DNA of 64,000 nt from Pseudogemmobacter lacusdianii (GCF_030848395.1 NZ_JAVDBT010000004.1:62001-126000), one strand, 5' to 3'. Numbered from the stretch's first letter, positions 33,831 through 42,500 are shown. Notes: generated by a model from the sequence alone, not told the origin. Translations and numbers: made by a program.

Positions 33831-35185
33831 CAGACGTTCAAGAGCAGATGCTCACGCTCCCAAGGTGAGATGACTTGCAGGAACTCTTTGTATTCGTTCC
33901 GTTTTACCGAGTCGTAGACCTTGCAGAAATCGACGCCCACCACTTCTTGCAGCGCGACATCTTCTTCCAAAAGATCCAAAGCATCGCCCAAAGTCGCGGG
34001 GATATCTTCGGAGTCGATATAGGCCGATCCGGTGAACTCGGCACGCGGTTGGGTCTTATTGATCAGCCCCAAATAGCCGCAAGCCAGGGTCGAGGCGATG
34101 CCGAGATAGGGGTTGCAATCCATCCCCGGCAAGCGGTTTTCGACCCGCCGTGCGGCCGAGCCTGAGATCGGGATGCGCAGGCCGGTGGTGCGGTTGTCGC
34201 GGCCCCATTCAAGGTTAATGGGGGCGGCAAAATCCGGCACATAGCGGCGGTAGCTGTTCACGTAAGGCGCGAAGAGCGCCACGGCGGCGCCAAGGTGCTT
34301 TTGCATCCCGCCGATGAAATGGAAGAACTCTTCCGTTTCAACGCCTTTCGGCCCGGCAAAGATGTTCTTGCCAGTCTTCAGATCCACCACCGATGTATGG
34401 ATATGCATGGCCGAGCCCGGCTCATCCGCGATCGGCTTGGCCATGAAGGTGGCAAAGCAATCGTGGCGCAAAGCGGCCTCGCGGATCAGACGTTTGAAGA
34501 AGAAGACCTCATCGGCCAGACGGATCGGATCGCCATGGGCAAGGTTCAGCTCAATCTGACCGGCACCGCCTTCTTGCAAGATGCCATCGATTTCAAGGCC
34601 TTGCGCCTCGGCAAAGTCGTAGATGTCGTCGATGACCTTGCCATATTCATCCACTGCGGAAAGCGAATAGGCCTGTTTGCCCGCCGCGCGGCGGCCCGAA
34701 CGGCCCATCGGCGGGATCACCGGCTGGTTAGGGTCGATGTTGCGCGCGGTCAGGAAAAACTCCATCTCGGGCGCGACCACTGGCTTCCAGCCTTGTGCGG
34801 CGTAAAGGTCAACGATCTTGCGCAGCACGTTGCGCGGCGAGAAGGGCACCAGATTGCCCCTTTGATCCTTGGCATCATGGATCACCTGCAAGGTGATATC
34901 GGCGGTCCAAGGGGCGGCGGTGGCGGTGGTCCAATCCGGCTCAAGGATCATATCCGGTTCGGTGAACGCATCGAAGGGGCTGTCGGCCCATTCCCCGGTG
35001 ATGGTTTGCAAAAAGATCGAGTTGGGCAGGAAGTAGTTGGTTTGCTTGGCAAACTTCGCGGCCGGCATCGCCTTGCCGCGGGCCACACCGGCAATGTCGC
35101 CGATGACGCATTCCACTTCATCCACGCGGCGATCGCCGATGTAATTGCGCGCTGCCTCGGGCAGCTTGTCGGTCCATTTGGACAT
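33830..35185 (-). CDS. Glutamine synthetase family protein, PuuA-like (gamma-glutamyl-amine ligase)
   Basis: 451 residues. The glutamine synthetase fold shows VAPEMEFFLT (metal Glu), GGAGQIELNLAHGDPI, GSAMHIHTSV, and NRTTGLRIPISGSAARRVENR near the ATP/glutamate site. The short form and lack of an adenylylation Tyr motif fit PuuA/GlnT-type ligases rather than GlnA. It is inferred to attach glutamate to an amine nitrogen at ATP cost. It is coupled to the downstream oxidase and lies 47 bases after the amidotransferase gene. Confidence 0.87.
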   Translation of the reverse strand: MSKWTDKLPEAARNYIGDRRVDEVECVIGDIAGVARGKAMPAAKFAKQTNYFLPNSIFLQTITGEWADSPFDAFTEPDMILEPDWTTATAAPWTADITLQVIHDAKDQRGNLVPFSPRNVLRKIVDLYAAQGWKPVVAPEMEFFLTARNIDPNQPVIPPMGRSGRRAAGKQAYSLSAVDEYGKVIDDIYDFAEAQGLEIDGILQEGGAGQIELNLAHGDPIRLADEVFFFKRLIREAALRHDCFATFMAKPIADEPGSAMHIHTSVVDLKTGKNIFAGPKGVETEEFFHFIGGMQKHLGAAVALFAPYVNSYRRYVPDFAAPINLEWGRDNRTTGLRIPISGSAARRVENRLPGMDCNPYLGIASTLACGYLGLINKTQPRAEFTGSAYIDSEDIPATLGDALDLLEEDVALQEVVGVDFCKVYDSVKRNEYKEFLQVISPWEREHLLLNV

Positions 35186-35232
35186 GTGTCACACGTTGGT
35201 TTGGGCTGGCCCCCGGCGCTTCATGCGCGGAG

Positions 35233-35922
35233 CTACGCGGCCCGTTTCTGGTGGGTCTTAAAGAAATCGGCAATGCGGTCGGCCATCTTCGCGCGGTCCA
35301 AAGTGGCGTCAAGGCGCTGGGTTGCGGCATCCAGAATGGGCGCGGGTACAAGACCGGGGCCGCGATGGGTGATCAGGCCTTCAATGAACTCGCGCGGGAA
35401 TTCGGGATGCGGTTGGACGGTGAACATCCGGTTGTCATAAAGCAGGGCGGCATTGTCGCAAAACCCTGTAGAGGCAACCACTTGGGCCGCTTCGGGCTTC
35501 ACCACGACTTGATCTTGGTGCCAAGCGTTAAGAGTGATCTTCTCGCCGTCAAAATCATATTCGGTCGGCCCCACGGACCAGCCCCCGGCGTATTTCTCGA
35601 CCTTGCCGCCCATGGCTTGGGCGATGATCTGATGGCCAAAGCAGATGCCGACCATCGGAACATGCGCGGCGTAAGAGGCGCGGATGAAATCTTCCAGCGG
35701 CGGGATGAAGGCGTGATCCTCATAAGCGCCAAAGCGCGAGCCGGTGATCAGCCAGCCGTCACATTCGGTCACGCTTTGCGGCATCTCATTGCGCAGCACG
35801 GCGTAGCGCCGGAAGGTCAGCCCCTTATCCGCCAGCAGGCTTTCAAAGAAATCGGGGTAATCGCCCATATCGGCGCGCAGAGCGTCGGGGGATTCGCCGG
35901 TTTGAAGGATACCGATCTGCAT
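35233..35922 (-). CDS. Class I glutamine amidotransferase-like protein
   Basis: 229 residues from ATG 35922 (start MQIGILQTGESP); an ATG nine bases earlier is possible, but AGGA then touches it. The triad is visible: Cys in MVGICFGHQIIAQ, and His/Glu in VQPHPEFPREF. It resembles GMP-synthase-like GATases of the YLR126C type rather than E. coli PuuD. By context it may hydrolyse gamma-glutamyl products (the PuuD role) or liberate ammonia; this is inference. It lies between two glutamine-synthetase-like ligases. Confidence 0.8.
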   Translation of the reverse strand: MQIGILQTGESPDALRADMGDYPDFFESLLADKGLTFRRYAVLRNEMPQSVTECDGWLITGSRFGAYEDHAFIPPLEDFIRASYAAHVPMVGICFGHQIIAQAMGGKVEKYAGGWSVGPTEYDFDGEKITLNAWHQDQVVVKPEAAQVVASTGFCDNAALLYDNRMFTVQPHPEFPREFIEGLITHRGPGLVPAPILDAATQRLDATLDRAKMADRIADFFKTHQKRAA

Positions 35923-36031
35923 CTGATACATCCTAAGCTTAGCCTTAAGGTGGAAGCGGTTGGGGGCGGCGGTCAAGGGGGAACTGTGATTGCTCCCGGT
36001 GAACACCGCCCTCTAGCAAACCTATCTGCGA

Positions 36032-37372
36032 TCAAACAGTGTCGAGATAGAGTTCAAGCCGTTCCTCAGGCGTCAGCTCGGCGATGTAGTACAGCTCTTG
36101 CCGTTTGGTCTGCACCAAGTTGCGGATGATCTCACGCGGCAAGAAGCGGTAGAGCACGTCCGAATGCTCAAACGCCTCAATCGCCTCCTCCCAAGAGGAG
36201 GGGATCTGCGGCAAATCCACCGCATAGGCATTGCCGGTGATCGGCGGCGGCGGTTCAACCGCGTCCTCGATCCCGGTGAGGGCGGCGCCAAGGATGGCAG
36301 CCAGCATGAGATAGGGGTTCACATCGCCGCCCGCGACGCGGTGCTCAATCCGGCGTGCGGCCGGGTTGCCGGCGGGAATCCGGATCGCGGTGGTGCGGTT
36401 CTCATAGCCCCAAGAGATGGCGGTGGGGGCGTGTTTGTCGGGGACCAAACGCTCATAGCTGTTGAAATGCGGCGCAAAAACCAAGGCGGAATCATGCATC
36501 GCATTCAGGCAACCGGCGACGGCATGGCGCAGCGCCGCCGTGCCCTTGGGGCCACCGGAATCAAAGATATTGTCGCCTTTCTGGTCCAGCACCGAGAAAT
36601 GCGTGTGCAGGCCCGAGCCGGAATAATCGGCATAGGGTTTGGCCATGAAGCTCGCGGCAAAGCCGTGGCGGCGGGCAAGGCCCTTCACCAACATCTTGAA
36701 AAGCCAAGCATCATCGGCGGCGCGCAAAGCGTCATCGCAATGCATCAGGTTCACTTCGAATTGGCCAAGCCCGGTTTCGGAGGTGGTGGTATCGGCCGGG
36801 ATATCCATCGCCTCACAGGCGTCATAGAGGTCTGTGAAGAAGGTGTCGAAGGCGTCGAGGGCGCGGATCGACAAGGTCTCGGCCGCTTTGCGGCGCTTGC
36901 CCGAGCGCGGGCTGGCCGGCACCTGCATGGTCTTTCCGGAATCGTCGATCAGGAAGAATTCCAGCTCCATCGCGCAGACCGGAGTGAGGCCTTTTTCCTT
37001 GTAGCGATCGACCACAGCGCGCAAGGCGTGGCGGGGGTCGCCTTCGTAAGGCTGGCCGTTTTCTCGGAACATCCAGATCGGCAAAAGCGCGGTTGGCGCT
37101 TCCAGCCAAGGCATCGGCATGAAGCCACGCTCGGTGGGTTTCAACACGCCATCTTGGTCGCCCATCTCGAAAACGAGTGGGCTGTCGTCGATATCCTCGC
37201 CCCAAATGTCGAGGTTCAGTACAGAAAAGGGGAAACGCGTGCCGTCTTTTACCACTTTATCGGCAAAACGAGCCGGGACGCGCTTGCCGCGCGCTTGACC
37301 GTTCAGGTCAGCGGCTGCGACGCGGATGGTCCGCACATGCGGATGCTTTCGCAAATAATCTTTCATCGTCAT
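36032..37372 (-). CDS. Second glutamine synthetase family ligase
   Basis: 446 residues. Conserved parts are AMELEFFLID, GLGQFEVNLMHCDDALRAAD, GSGLHTHFSVLDQKGDNIFD and NRTTAIRIPAGNPAARRIEHR. It is clearly a paralogue of the ligase at 33830, but only the active-site segments are close, so a different acceptor is likely. A Met-Thr-Met start leaves ATG 37372 or 37366 possible. A 182-base leader with two hairpins separates it from the permease gene, and a TTTGATCAAA palindrome lies in that leader. Confidence 0.87.
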   Translation of the reverse strand: MTMKDYLRKHPHVRTIRVAAADLNGQARGKRVPARFADKVVKDGTRFPFSVLNLDIWGEDIDDSPLVFEMGDQDGVLKPTERGFMPMPWLEAPTALLPIWMFRENGQPYEGDPRHALRAVVDRYKEKGLTPVCAMELEFFLIDDSGKTMQVPASPRSGKRRKAAETLSIRALDAFDTFFTDLYDACEAMDIPADTTTSETGLGQFEVNLMHCDDALRAADDAWLFKMLVKGLARRHGFAASFMAKPYADYSGSGLHTHFSVLDQKGDNIFDSGGPKGTAALRHAVAGCLNAMHDSALVFAPHFNSYERLVPDKHAPTAISWGYENRTTAIRIPAGNPAARRIEHRVAGGDVNPYLMLAAILGAALTGIEDAVEPPPPITGNAYAVDLPQIPSSWEEAIEAFEHSDVLYRFLPREIIRNLVQTKRQELYYIAELTPEERLELYLDTV

Positions 37373-37404
37373 GTCAATTCAGGAAGAGCACGGACCCGGC
37401 GCCC

Positions 37405-37460
37405 CGGCCTCCAACTTCAGAGGCCGCCTGATGCGCAAGTTCGGACCATGCCCTTGGTCC
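37405..37460 (-). other. Two leader hairpins upstream of the second ligase gene
   Basis: CGGCCTC-N8-GAGGCCG (37405-37426) and GGACCA-TGCCCT-TGGTCC (37443-37460) are adjacent inverted repeats in the RNA leader of the 36032-37372 gene. Neither is followed by a T-run on the minus strand. They could be stability or translation-control elements. Confidence 0.4.
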
Positions 37461-37533
37461 TTCCCTTGGTTTGATCGCCTTCCCGCAGGGCCCGCGCGAT
37501 AGCGCTGCCGCAGGTCCGGACGGGTGTCCGAAT

Positions 37534-37544
37534 AATTTGATCAA
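37534..37544. promoter_or_regulatory. TTTGATCAAA palindrome, possible shared operator (site 2)
   Basis: AATTTGATCAA lies about 165 bases upstream of the second ligase gene and just after the permease stop. An identical 11-base string precedes the ABC ATPase gene (41723-41733), suggesting one regulator for transporter and enzymes. Confidence 0.4.
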
Positions 37545-37554
37545 AAGAAGCCTA

Positions 37555-38382
37555 CTATCGGATCAGGTTCGGGCGCAAGCGAATTCTCTGCCGTTGGTTT
37601 GAGGGCAAATGCCGGTTCAAATAGCGGTTCACCACGCCGTATAGCCCGGTCACCGCAAGGGTCAGCAGCACGAAATAGAAGGCCACGATCGGATAGGGCA
37701 CAAAGGGGTTAAAGGTCTTATCGGCGAAGTAATTGGCGTAGTAGAGCGCGTCGCCCTTCTGCGCGAAGGCCGGAAAACCCGAGAAATAAACCAAAGTGGT
37801 GGCGTGAAAGAGGAAGATCGCCTCGTTGGTATAGGCGGGCCAGCCCAACCGCAGCATGGTGGGCCATTCGATGCGACGGAACTTGGCCCAGCCCGAAAGC
37901 CCGTAAGCATCAGCGGCCTCAAGATCGCCGCGCGGGATGGTTTTCAACGCGCCATAGAAGATCTCGGCCGAATAGGCGGCGGTGTTGAGAAAGAGCGTGA
38001 GAAGCGCCCCGGCCCAAGCCCTTGTGGTCCAAGAGGTCTCAATATGCAGCCCAAAGATCTCGATCCCGGCTTTGGGCAACAGGACAAGCAGCTCATAGGC
38101 CAGAAAGAACTGGATGAAGAGCGGCGAGCCGCGGAAGAGGAAGATGTACCACTCCGCCGGTTTGCGCAGGACCGCATGGCGTGAGGCTTTTGCCAAAGCC
38201 ACGGCATTGGCCAGGAAGAAGCCAAAGAACAACGCCAAAGTGCCGAAGTAGATGTTCCAGATCAGCCCCGAGCCGATCAGGGTGAATTGTTGGCAAAGGT
38301 CAAAGCCCTCCTTCGGGAGCAGCCTTTCACCGTAGCCCAATGATCGAAAAGCATAAGCTTGTATCGTCTCCCAGCAGCTCAT
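37555..38382 (-). CDS. Polar amino acid ABC transporter permease (HisM type)
   Basis: 275 residues. Several membrane segments are visible (NIYFGTLALFFGFFLANAVAL, FLYAYELLVL-like, IVAFYFVLLTLAVTG). The EAA-type loop is present in LEAADAYGLSGWAKFRRIEWP, preceded by AYSAEIFYGALKTIPRGD, a hallmark of polar amino acid permeases. It forms the inner-membrane channel with the coupled upstream permease (four-base overlap). It is the last gene of the transporter block. Confidence 0.88.
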   Translation of the reverse strand: MSCWETIQAYAFRSLGYGERLLPKEGFDLCQQFTLIGSGLIWNIYFGTLALFFGFFLANAVALAKASRHAVLRKPAEWYIFLFRGSPLFIQFFLAYELLVLLPKAGIEIFGLHIETSWTTRAWAGALLTLFLNTAAYSAEIFYGALKTIPRGDLEAADAYGLSGWAKFRRIEWPTMLRLGWPAYTNEAIFLFHATTLVYFSGFPAFAQKGDALYYANYFADKTFNPFVPYPIVAFYFVLLTLAVTGLYGVVNRYLNRHLPSNQRQRIRLRPNLIR

Positions 38383-39269
38383 GCCTGGCCCCCCGCTTTG
38401 CGCATTTCCTCACCGCTGCGGGTGGCTTGCCCGCGCGACAGCCGGCGGGTGATCTTGCCAAGTCCGATCTCAGAGAGCCGGGTGGCCATAAGGTAGAAGA
38501 CCAAAAGGGCTAGGAAGTAAAAGAGCCGCCAATCGCCATGCGGATAGGGGTTGTTGCCCGAGGTCTTGGCCGAACCCAACTCGCGCGCCCAATAGACCGC
38601 GTCTTTGATGCCCAGCAAGAACAGGAGAGGCGTGGATTTGATCAAGATGATCCAAAGGTTCGACAGGCCAGGCAGGGCGTAGATCCACATCTGCGGCACC
38701 AGCACCCGGCGGAAGACTTGGGACTGCGACATGCCGTAAGCCTCGGCCGTCTCAAGCTGGGCGCGCGGCACGGCATTCATCGCACCGTAAAGCACATTCG
38801 CCGCGAAGGCCCCGAAAACAATGGCAAATGTGGTGACGGCAAGTGCAAAGGAATAGGCGGTGACCATGAAGGGCGAGGCATTGCCCAGCGGCACCTTCGC
38901 CGCGGGGCAGACACGAAACTCGCCATTGCTCCACACCGGCTGCGACAGGTCTTCGCAGACGAAGAGATGCTTGAACCATTCAAGCCCCTGATCCAAAGCG
39001 ATGACGAAAAACAGAAAGAACACGATGTCCGGCACACCGCGCACGCCCGCGATATAAATCCGCCCCAGCCAGCTGAGCGGCAGGAAATGCGATCGCGCCG
39101 AGGCAGCACCGGCAAAGCCAAAGGCCAGCGCCAGCGGTGCGGTGACAAGCAGCAGCAAGAGCACGGTGACGAAGGACCAGTAAAAGCTGAAATGCGTTGC
39201 TGTCGTCAGATAGCAACTTAGCCATTGCAGGCCTTCTAGCGCGCGCGGGTCATTGCAATATTCGAACAT
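38379..39269 (-). CDS. Polar amino acid ABC transporter permease (HisQ type)
   Basis: 296 residues. The EAA loop is present as LETAEAYGMSQSQVFRRVLVP, after FAANVLYGAMNAVPRAQ. A periplasmic insert of about 45 residues (WFKHLFVCEDLSQPVWSNGE...) interrupts the membrane segments, which is longer than in E. coli HisQ. It pairs with the downstream permease. A strong hairpin separates it from the binding-protein gene. Confidence 0.88.
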   Translation of the reverse strand: MFEYCNDPRALEGLQWLSCYLTTATHFSFYWSFVTVLLLLLVTAPLALAFGFAGAASARSHFLPLSWLGRIYIAGVRGVPDIVFFLFFVIALDQGLEWFKHLFVCEDLSQPVWSNGEFRVCPAAKVPLGNASPFMVTAYSFALAVTTFAIVFGAFAANVLYGAMNAVPRAQLETAEAYGMSQSQVFRRVLVPQMWIYALPGLSNLWIILIKSTPLLFLLGIKDAVYWARELGSAKTSGNNPYPHGDWRLFYFLALLVFYLMATRLSEIGLGKITRRLSRGQATRSGEEMRKAGGQA

Positions 39270-39285
39270 CTGAACCTGAAAATTG

Positions 39286-39306
39286 GGGGGCAGCAGCGCT
39301 GCCCCC
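39286..39306 (-). terminator. Attenuator-like hairpin between binding protein and permeases
   Basis: GGGGGCAGC / GCTGCCCCC with a 3-base loop, followed on the minus strand by CAATTTTC. It lies eight bases after the binding-protein stop. Such hairpins often raise binding-protein mRNA over permease mRNA in ABC operons. Confidence 0.65.
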
Positions 39307-39313
39307 TGTCAAA

Positions 39314-40045
39314 TTAGAACTTTTCAGCTTCCGGGCCGAAATACTTCTCGATCAAGGCGTTCAGACTGCCATCGGCTTTCATCGACTGGATGGCGCCGTC
39401 CAATTTCGCCTTCAGTTCAGTGTCCGACTGGCGCAGGCCAATGCCGATACCGCCGCCCAAGGCCACGTCGTTGTTCAGCATCACCAACTCACCGCCCGAG
39501 TCACCTGCGATCGGCACCAGATAGTCGAGATCGGCAAAAACGGCATCGGCTTCGCCGTTCTTCACCGCCGCAACCGTCTCATCGGGGCTGGCGAATTCCA
39601 GCAAAGTGACGCCGGCCTGTTCGGCGATATAGCCCGCCTGAATGGTTGAGACCTGCGCTGCGATCACCGCGCCATCGCCGATATTGGCTTCGGGCGAGGC
39701 GGCCATATAGGCGGACTTCGACGGCGGCGTGTAGTTTTCCGAGAAGGTGATGACCTTCTGGCGCTCTTCGGTGATCGACATGCCGGCCATGATGGCGTCG
39801 TAATTGCCCGACTGCAGGTTCGGAATGATCGAATCCCATTCGTTTTGAATGACTTCGCAGCTCAGCGCTGCGCGGGCGCAGATCTCTGCCGCCAGATCGA
39901 CCTCAAACCCAACCAGCGCACCGGTGGCCTGATCGATGTAGTTATAGGGCTCATAAGCGCCTTCGGTTGCGATTTTGATCGCGTCTTGCGCCTGAGCCGC
40001 GGCACCAAAGGCCATGAGGGCCGTGGCTAGAACCAGTTTTTTCAT
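39314..40045 (-). CDS. Periplasmic polar amino acid-binding protein 1
   Basis: 243 residues from ATG 40045, with GGGAGA upstream; nine extra codons upstream are not used. The signal peptide MKKLVLATALMAFGAAAQAQ precedes DAIKIATEGAYEPYNY, typical of family 3 solute-binding proteins. LVGFEVDLAAEICARAALSC and LQSGNYDAIMAGMSITEERQ are standard for cationic amino acid/opine binders. The Cys pair (ARAALSCEVI) resembles ArgT/HisJ. It delivers the substrate to the permeases that follow. Confidence 0.9.
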   Translation of the reverse strand: MKKLVLATALMAFGAAAQAQDAIKIATEGAYEPYNYIDQATGALVGFEVDLAAEICARAALSCEVIQNEWDSIIPNLQSGNYDAIMAGMSITEERQKVITFSENYTPPSKSAYMAASPEANIGDGAVIAAQVSTIQAGYIAEQAGVTLLEFASPDETVAAVKNGEADAVFADLDYLVPIAGDSGGELVMLNNDVALGGGIGIGLRQSDTELKAKLDGAIQSMKADGSLNALIEKYFGPEAEKF

Positions 40046-40100
40046 GATTATCTCCCGTTGGTTATTCGTCACTTAGGTAAAGTTTTACTGGCCCCTTCCG

Positions 40101-40811
40101 TCAGAACCAGCGCAGTTCTAATGCGGCAATCGTGCCATCGGCCTGCATCTGCCGGATCGCCTCGTTCAGCTGAGCCAGCAGGGGCGCGTTGCCCTTGCAA
40201 ACCGCCATCGCCGTGCCCTCATCGCCGATCGGCACCTCATAGAGCAGTTCGGTGCCGGTCTCAGAGAAATACGCGGCCAGATCCGCACGTCGCTCAAAAG
40301 GGCCAAAGGCCAAATCCGCTGCTCCCTGGCGAAGGGCAGAGAGCACATCGGCCTCGGTGCGGTAGGCGCGGAAGTCGAACCCGTTCTGGCGCAGCCAAGC
40401 CTCGTGCAAAGTGCCCGATTGCACCGCGATGCGCGCCACTTCGGGCAGGGGGGCGCTGGGCGGGCCGATGAACCATTCGGTGTCATCGGTTTGCTGGTAA
40501 GGCATTGAGAAGTCGACAAGAGCGCGGCGTTCTGGCGTGATCGCCATCCCCCCGAGAACCACGTCAAATCGGCCGTCCATTACCCCCGGCACCAGCTCTT
40601 CAAAGGCCGTGCTCTCCCAGTCGCAGCGAAACTGCTTTCGCTGGCAGATCTCTTGCATGAGCTGATATTCGAAGCCGGTCAGTGCCCCGCTGGCATCGGT
40701 CATAATATAGGGCGGAAAGGGCGCCTCGGTGCCGATGGTCAGGCGCTGATCGCCGCCCGCTGCCAGAAACAGCGACGCGCCCAGAGCTGCAACCGTGGCG
40801 AAGCAGCCCAT
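40101..40811 (-). CDS. Periplasmic polar amino acid-binding protein 2
   Basis: 236 residues. A hydrophobic N-terminus (MGCFATVAALGASLFLAAGG) acts as a signal sequence. The mature part, RLTIGTEAPFPPYIMTDASG, with ALTGFEYQLMQEICQRKQFR and MDGRFDVVLGGMAITPERRA, is a family 3 binding protein. It is clearly paralogous to the gene at 39314 but diverged. Two binding proteins for one transporter suggest two ligands or different affinities. It sits nine bases after the ATPase stop. Confidence 0.87.
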   Translation of the reverse strand: MGCFATVAALGASLFLAAGGDQRLTIGTEAPFPPYIMTDASGALTGFEYQLMQEICQRKQFRCDWESTAFEELVPGVMDGRFDVVLGGMAITPERRALVDFSMPYQQTDDTEWFIGPPSAPLPEVARIAVQSGTLHEAWLRQNGFDFRAYRTEADVLSALRQGAADLAFGPFERRADLAAYFSETGTELLYEVPIGDEGTAMAVCKGNAPLLAQLNEAIRQMQADGTIAALELRWF

Positions 40812-40820
40812 CTTAGCCCC

Positions 40821-41591
40821 CTAAGCTGCCGTAGCGGACAGGAAACCGCGCAACCGCTCGGTCTGCGGATTGCCAAAGAGCTGCGCGGGCGGCCCTTGCT
40901 CTTCGATCCGGCCTTGATGCAGAAAAATGACGTGATCGCTGCAATCGGCGGCCAGTTTCATATCATGGGTGACCAGCAGCATCGTGCGCCCCTCATCGGC
41001 CAAAGCCTTGATCACGCGCACGACTTCTTGCTCAAGCTCAGGGTCTAAGGCCGAGGTCGGCTCATCGAAAAGCAAAGCGCGCGGCTCCATGCACAAAGCG
41101 CGCGCAATGGCGGCGCGCTGTTGCTGGCCACCTGAAAGCTGCGCAGGCCAAGCATCAGCCTTTTCGGCAATGCCGACCTTGGCCAAATAATGCCGGGCTT
41201 TTTCTTCAACTTCTTTCGGATCGCGCTTCAGCACCGTCACCGGCGCCTCCATCACATTTTGCAGCACGGTCATATGTGACCAAAGGTTAAACTGCTGAAA
41301 AACCATCGAAAGGTTGGTGCGAATTCTGGTCACTTGCGCACGATCTGCCGGGTGACGGTCAAGGCCCGAGCCCTTCCATTGCACCGCCTCACCCTCAAAG
41401 CGGATCACGCCCTGCTGGCTGTCTTCCAGCAGATTGCAGCAGCGCAACAGCGTGGATTTACCTGAGCCGGAAGAGCCGATCAGCGAGATCACATTGCCGC
41501 GTTTTGCAACCAGATCAACGCCCTTAAGCACCTCAAGTTGGCCATAGGATTTATGCAGATCGTGGATTTCGATAACCGGGGTGTCCGTCAT
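40821..41591 (-). CDS. Polar amino acid ABC transporter ATP-binding protein
   Basis: 256 residues. Walker A GSSGSGKST (39-47), the signature LSGGQQQRAAIARAL, Walker B ALLFDEPTSALDPE and the switch His in LLVTHDMKLA are all present. It closely follows the HisP/GlnQ type. It is the first gene of the transporter block, with AGGGG before the ATG. Upstream lies an AATTTGATCAA palindrome that also occurs before the ligase genes. Confidence 0.93.
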   Translation of the reverse strand: MTDTPVIEIHDLHKSYGQLEVLKGVDLVAKRGNVISLIGSSGSGKSTLLRCCNLLEDSQQGVIRFEGEAVQWKGSGLDRHPADRAQVTRIRTNLSMVFQQFNLWSHMTVLQNVMEAPVTVLKRDPKEVEEKARHYLAKVGIAEKADAWPAQLSGGQQQRAAIARALCMEPRALLFDEPTSALDPELEQEVVRVIKALADEGRTMLLVTHDMKLAADCSDHVIFLHQGRIEEQGPPAQLFGNPQTERLRGFLSATAA

Positions 41592-41722
41592 GCGCCCCTA
41601 TACTTTCCCTGAGATCCGGCGGCGTTCTATGCACCTGTCCGGGTGTTCAATTTGGTTCAGTAGGGCGCAATTTTTGGGACATTGCAACGCAGATTCACCG
41701 CTGAAAGGGCGGTTGCGCTGGC

Positions 41723-41733
41723 AATTTGATCAA
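41723..41733. promoter_or_regulatory. TTTGATCAA palindrome, possible shared operator (site 1)
   Basis: AATTTGATCAA is 132-142 bases upstream of the ATPase start and overlaps the stop codon of the PhnD-like gene. It is identical over 11 bases to site 2 at 37534-37544. Confidence 0.4.
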
Positions 41734-42500
41734 TTTTTCATCCCAAAGTGCTGCGGCGGTGGCGGTGTGGGCACGGCGAGATAGGCGGCCTTTGGGATCA
41801 CCACAATGCCGCGCAGCTGCAGGGCAGCCGCATCGGCAGGCGCAAGGGCGGCAATGGCCGCGCTGAGCGCCTCACGCAAAGGCTCGGGCGGGTTTGTCTT
41901 CGCGGTGATGAAGGGAAGCACAGGGGTGGGGGCGGTTTCGGCCACCACCTTCAGCTGTGTGGCGGATGGGTCAAATCCTTGCATCAGCCGCCATGTCAGG
42001 GCGTCGAGCCCGGCCAGATCGGCGGCGCCTGCCGCAACGGCCCTGGCGGAAGCGCGGTGGCTTTCGCTGCGCAACCGCGGGCAGGGTGTCAGGCCTAGAT
42101 CCAGCAAATGCTGCGCCGGAGCGGCCCAGCCCGATTGCGACAGATCCTCATTATAAGCCATTGGCGCGCCAGAGAAATCGTGGAGATTTTGCCGGCGATC
42201 ATCGGCACGGGCGACGAAAATCGTTTTGTAATGGCCGGGCGGGCAGCCCGGCAGGCCGTAATCCGGGCTTGCCACCAAGGTCACATGCTCATGCAGGCGC
42301 GAGCGATAAGGGTAGCCGCAGGTTTGCGCCAAGATCAGATCGGGGCTTTGCCATGCTGGCCAATAGGCTGCCGCACCGCGGGTCAGATCCGCCGGCGCAG
42401 CTATGCCTCGCGCGGCCAGAGCGCGACGAATCAGCTGCCACAGACGATCATTGGCGGCTTCAGCCGGGCCAAAATCATACATGGCAAGGCTGGCAATCAT
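41730..42500 (-). CDS. PhnD-like substrate-binding-fold protein without signal peptide
   Basis: 256 residues from ATG 42500, which overlaps the TerB-like stop in ATGA. It starts MIASLAMYDFGPAEAANDRL with no signal sequence. Segments such as LILAQTCGYPYRSRLHEHVT, LVASPDYGLPGCPPGHYKTIF, and SHRASARAVAAGAADLAGLD fit the PhnD-like phosphate/phosphonate binding family (PF12974 type). No permease or ATPase of that family is nearby. It could be a cytosolic ligand sensor or be exported by another route; its function is unknown. Confidence 0.7.
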   Translation of the reverse strand: MIASLAMYDFGPAEAANDRLWQLIRRALAARGIAAPADLTRGAAAYWPAWQSPDLILAQTCGYPYRSRLHEHVTLVASPDYGLPGCPPGHYKTIFVARADDRRQNLHDFSGAPMAYNEDLSQSGWAAPAQHLLDLGLTPCPRLRSESHRASARAVAAGAADLAGLDALTWRLMQGFDPSATQLKVVAETAPTPVLPFITAKTNPPEPLREALSAAIAALAPADAAALQLRGIVVIPKAAYLAVPTPPPPQHFGMKN

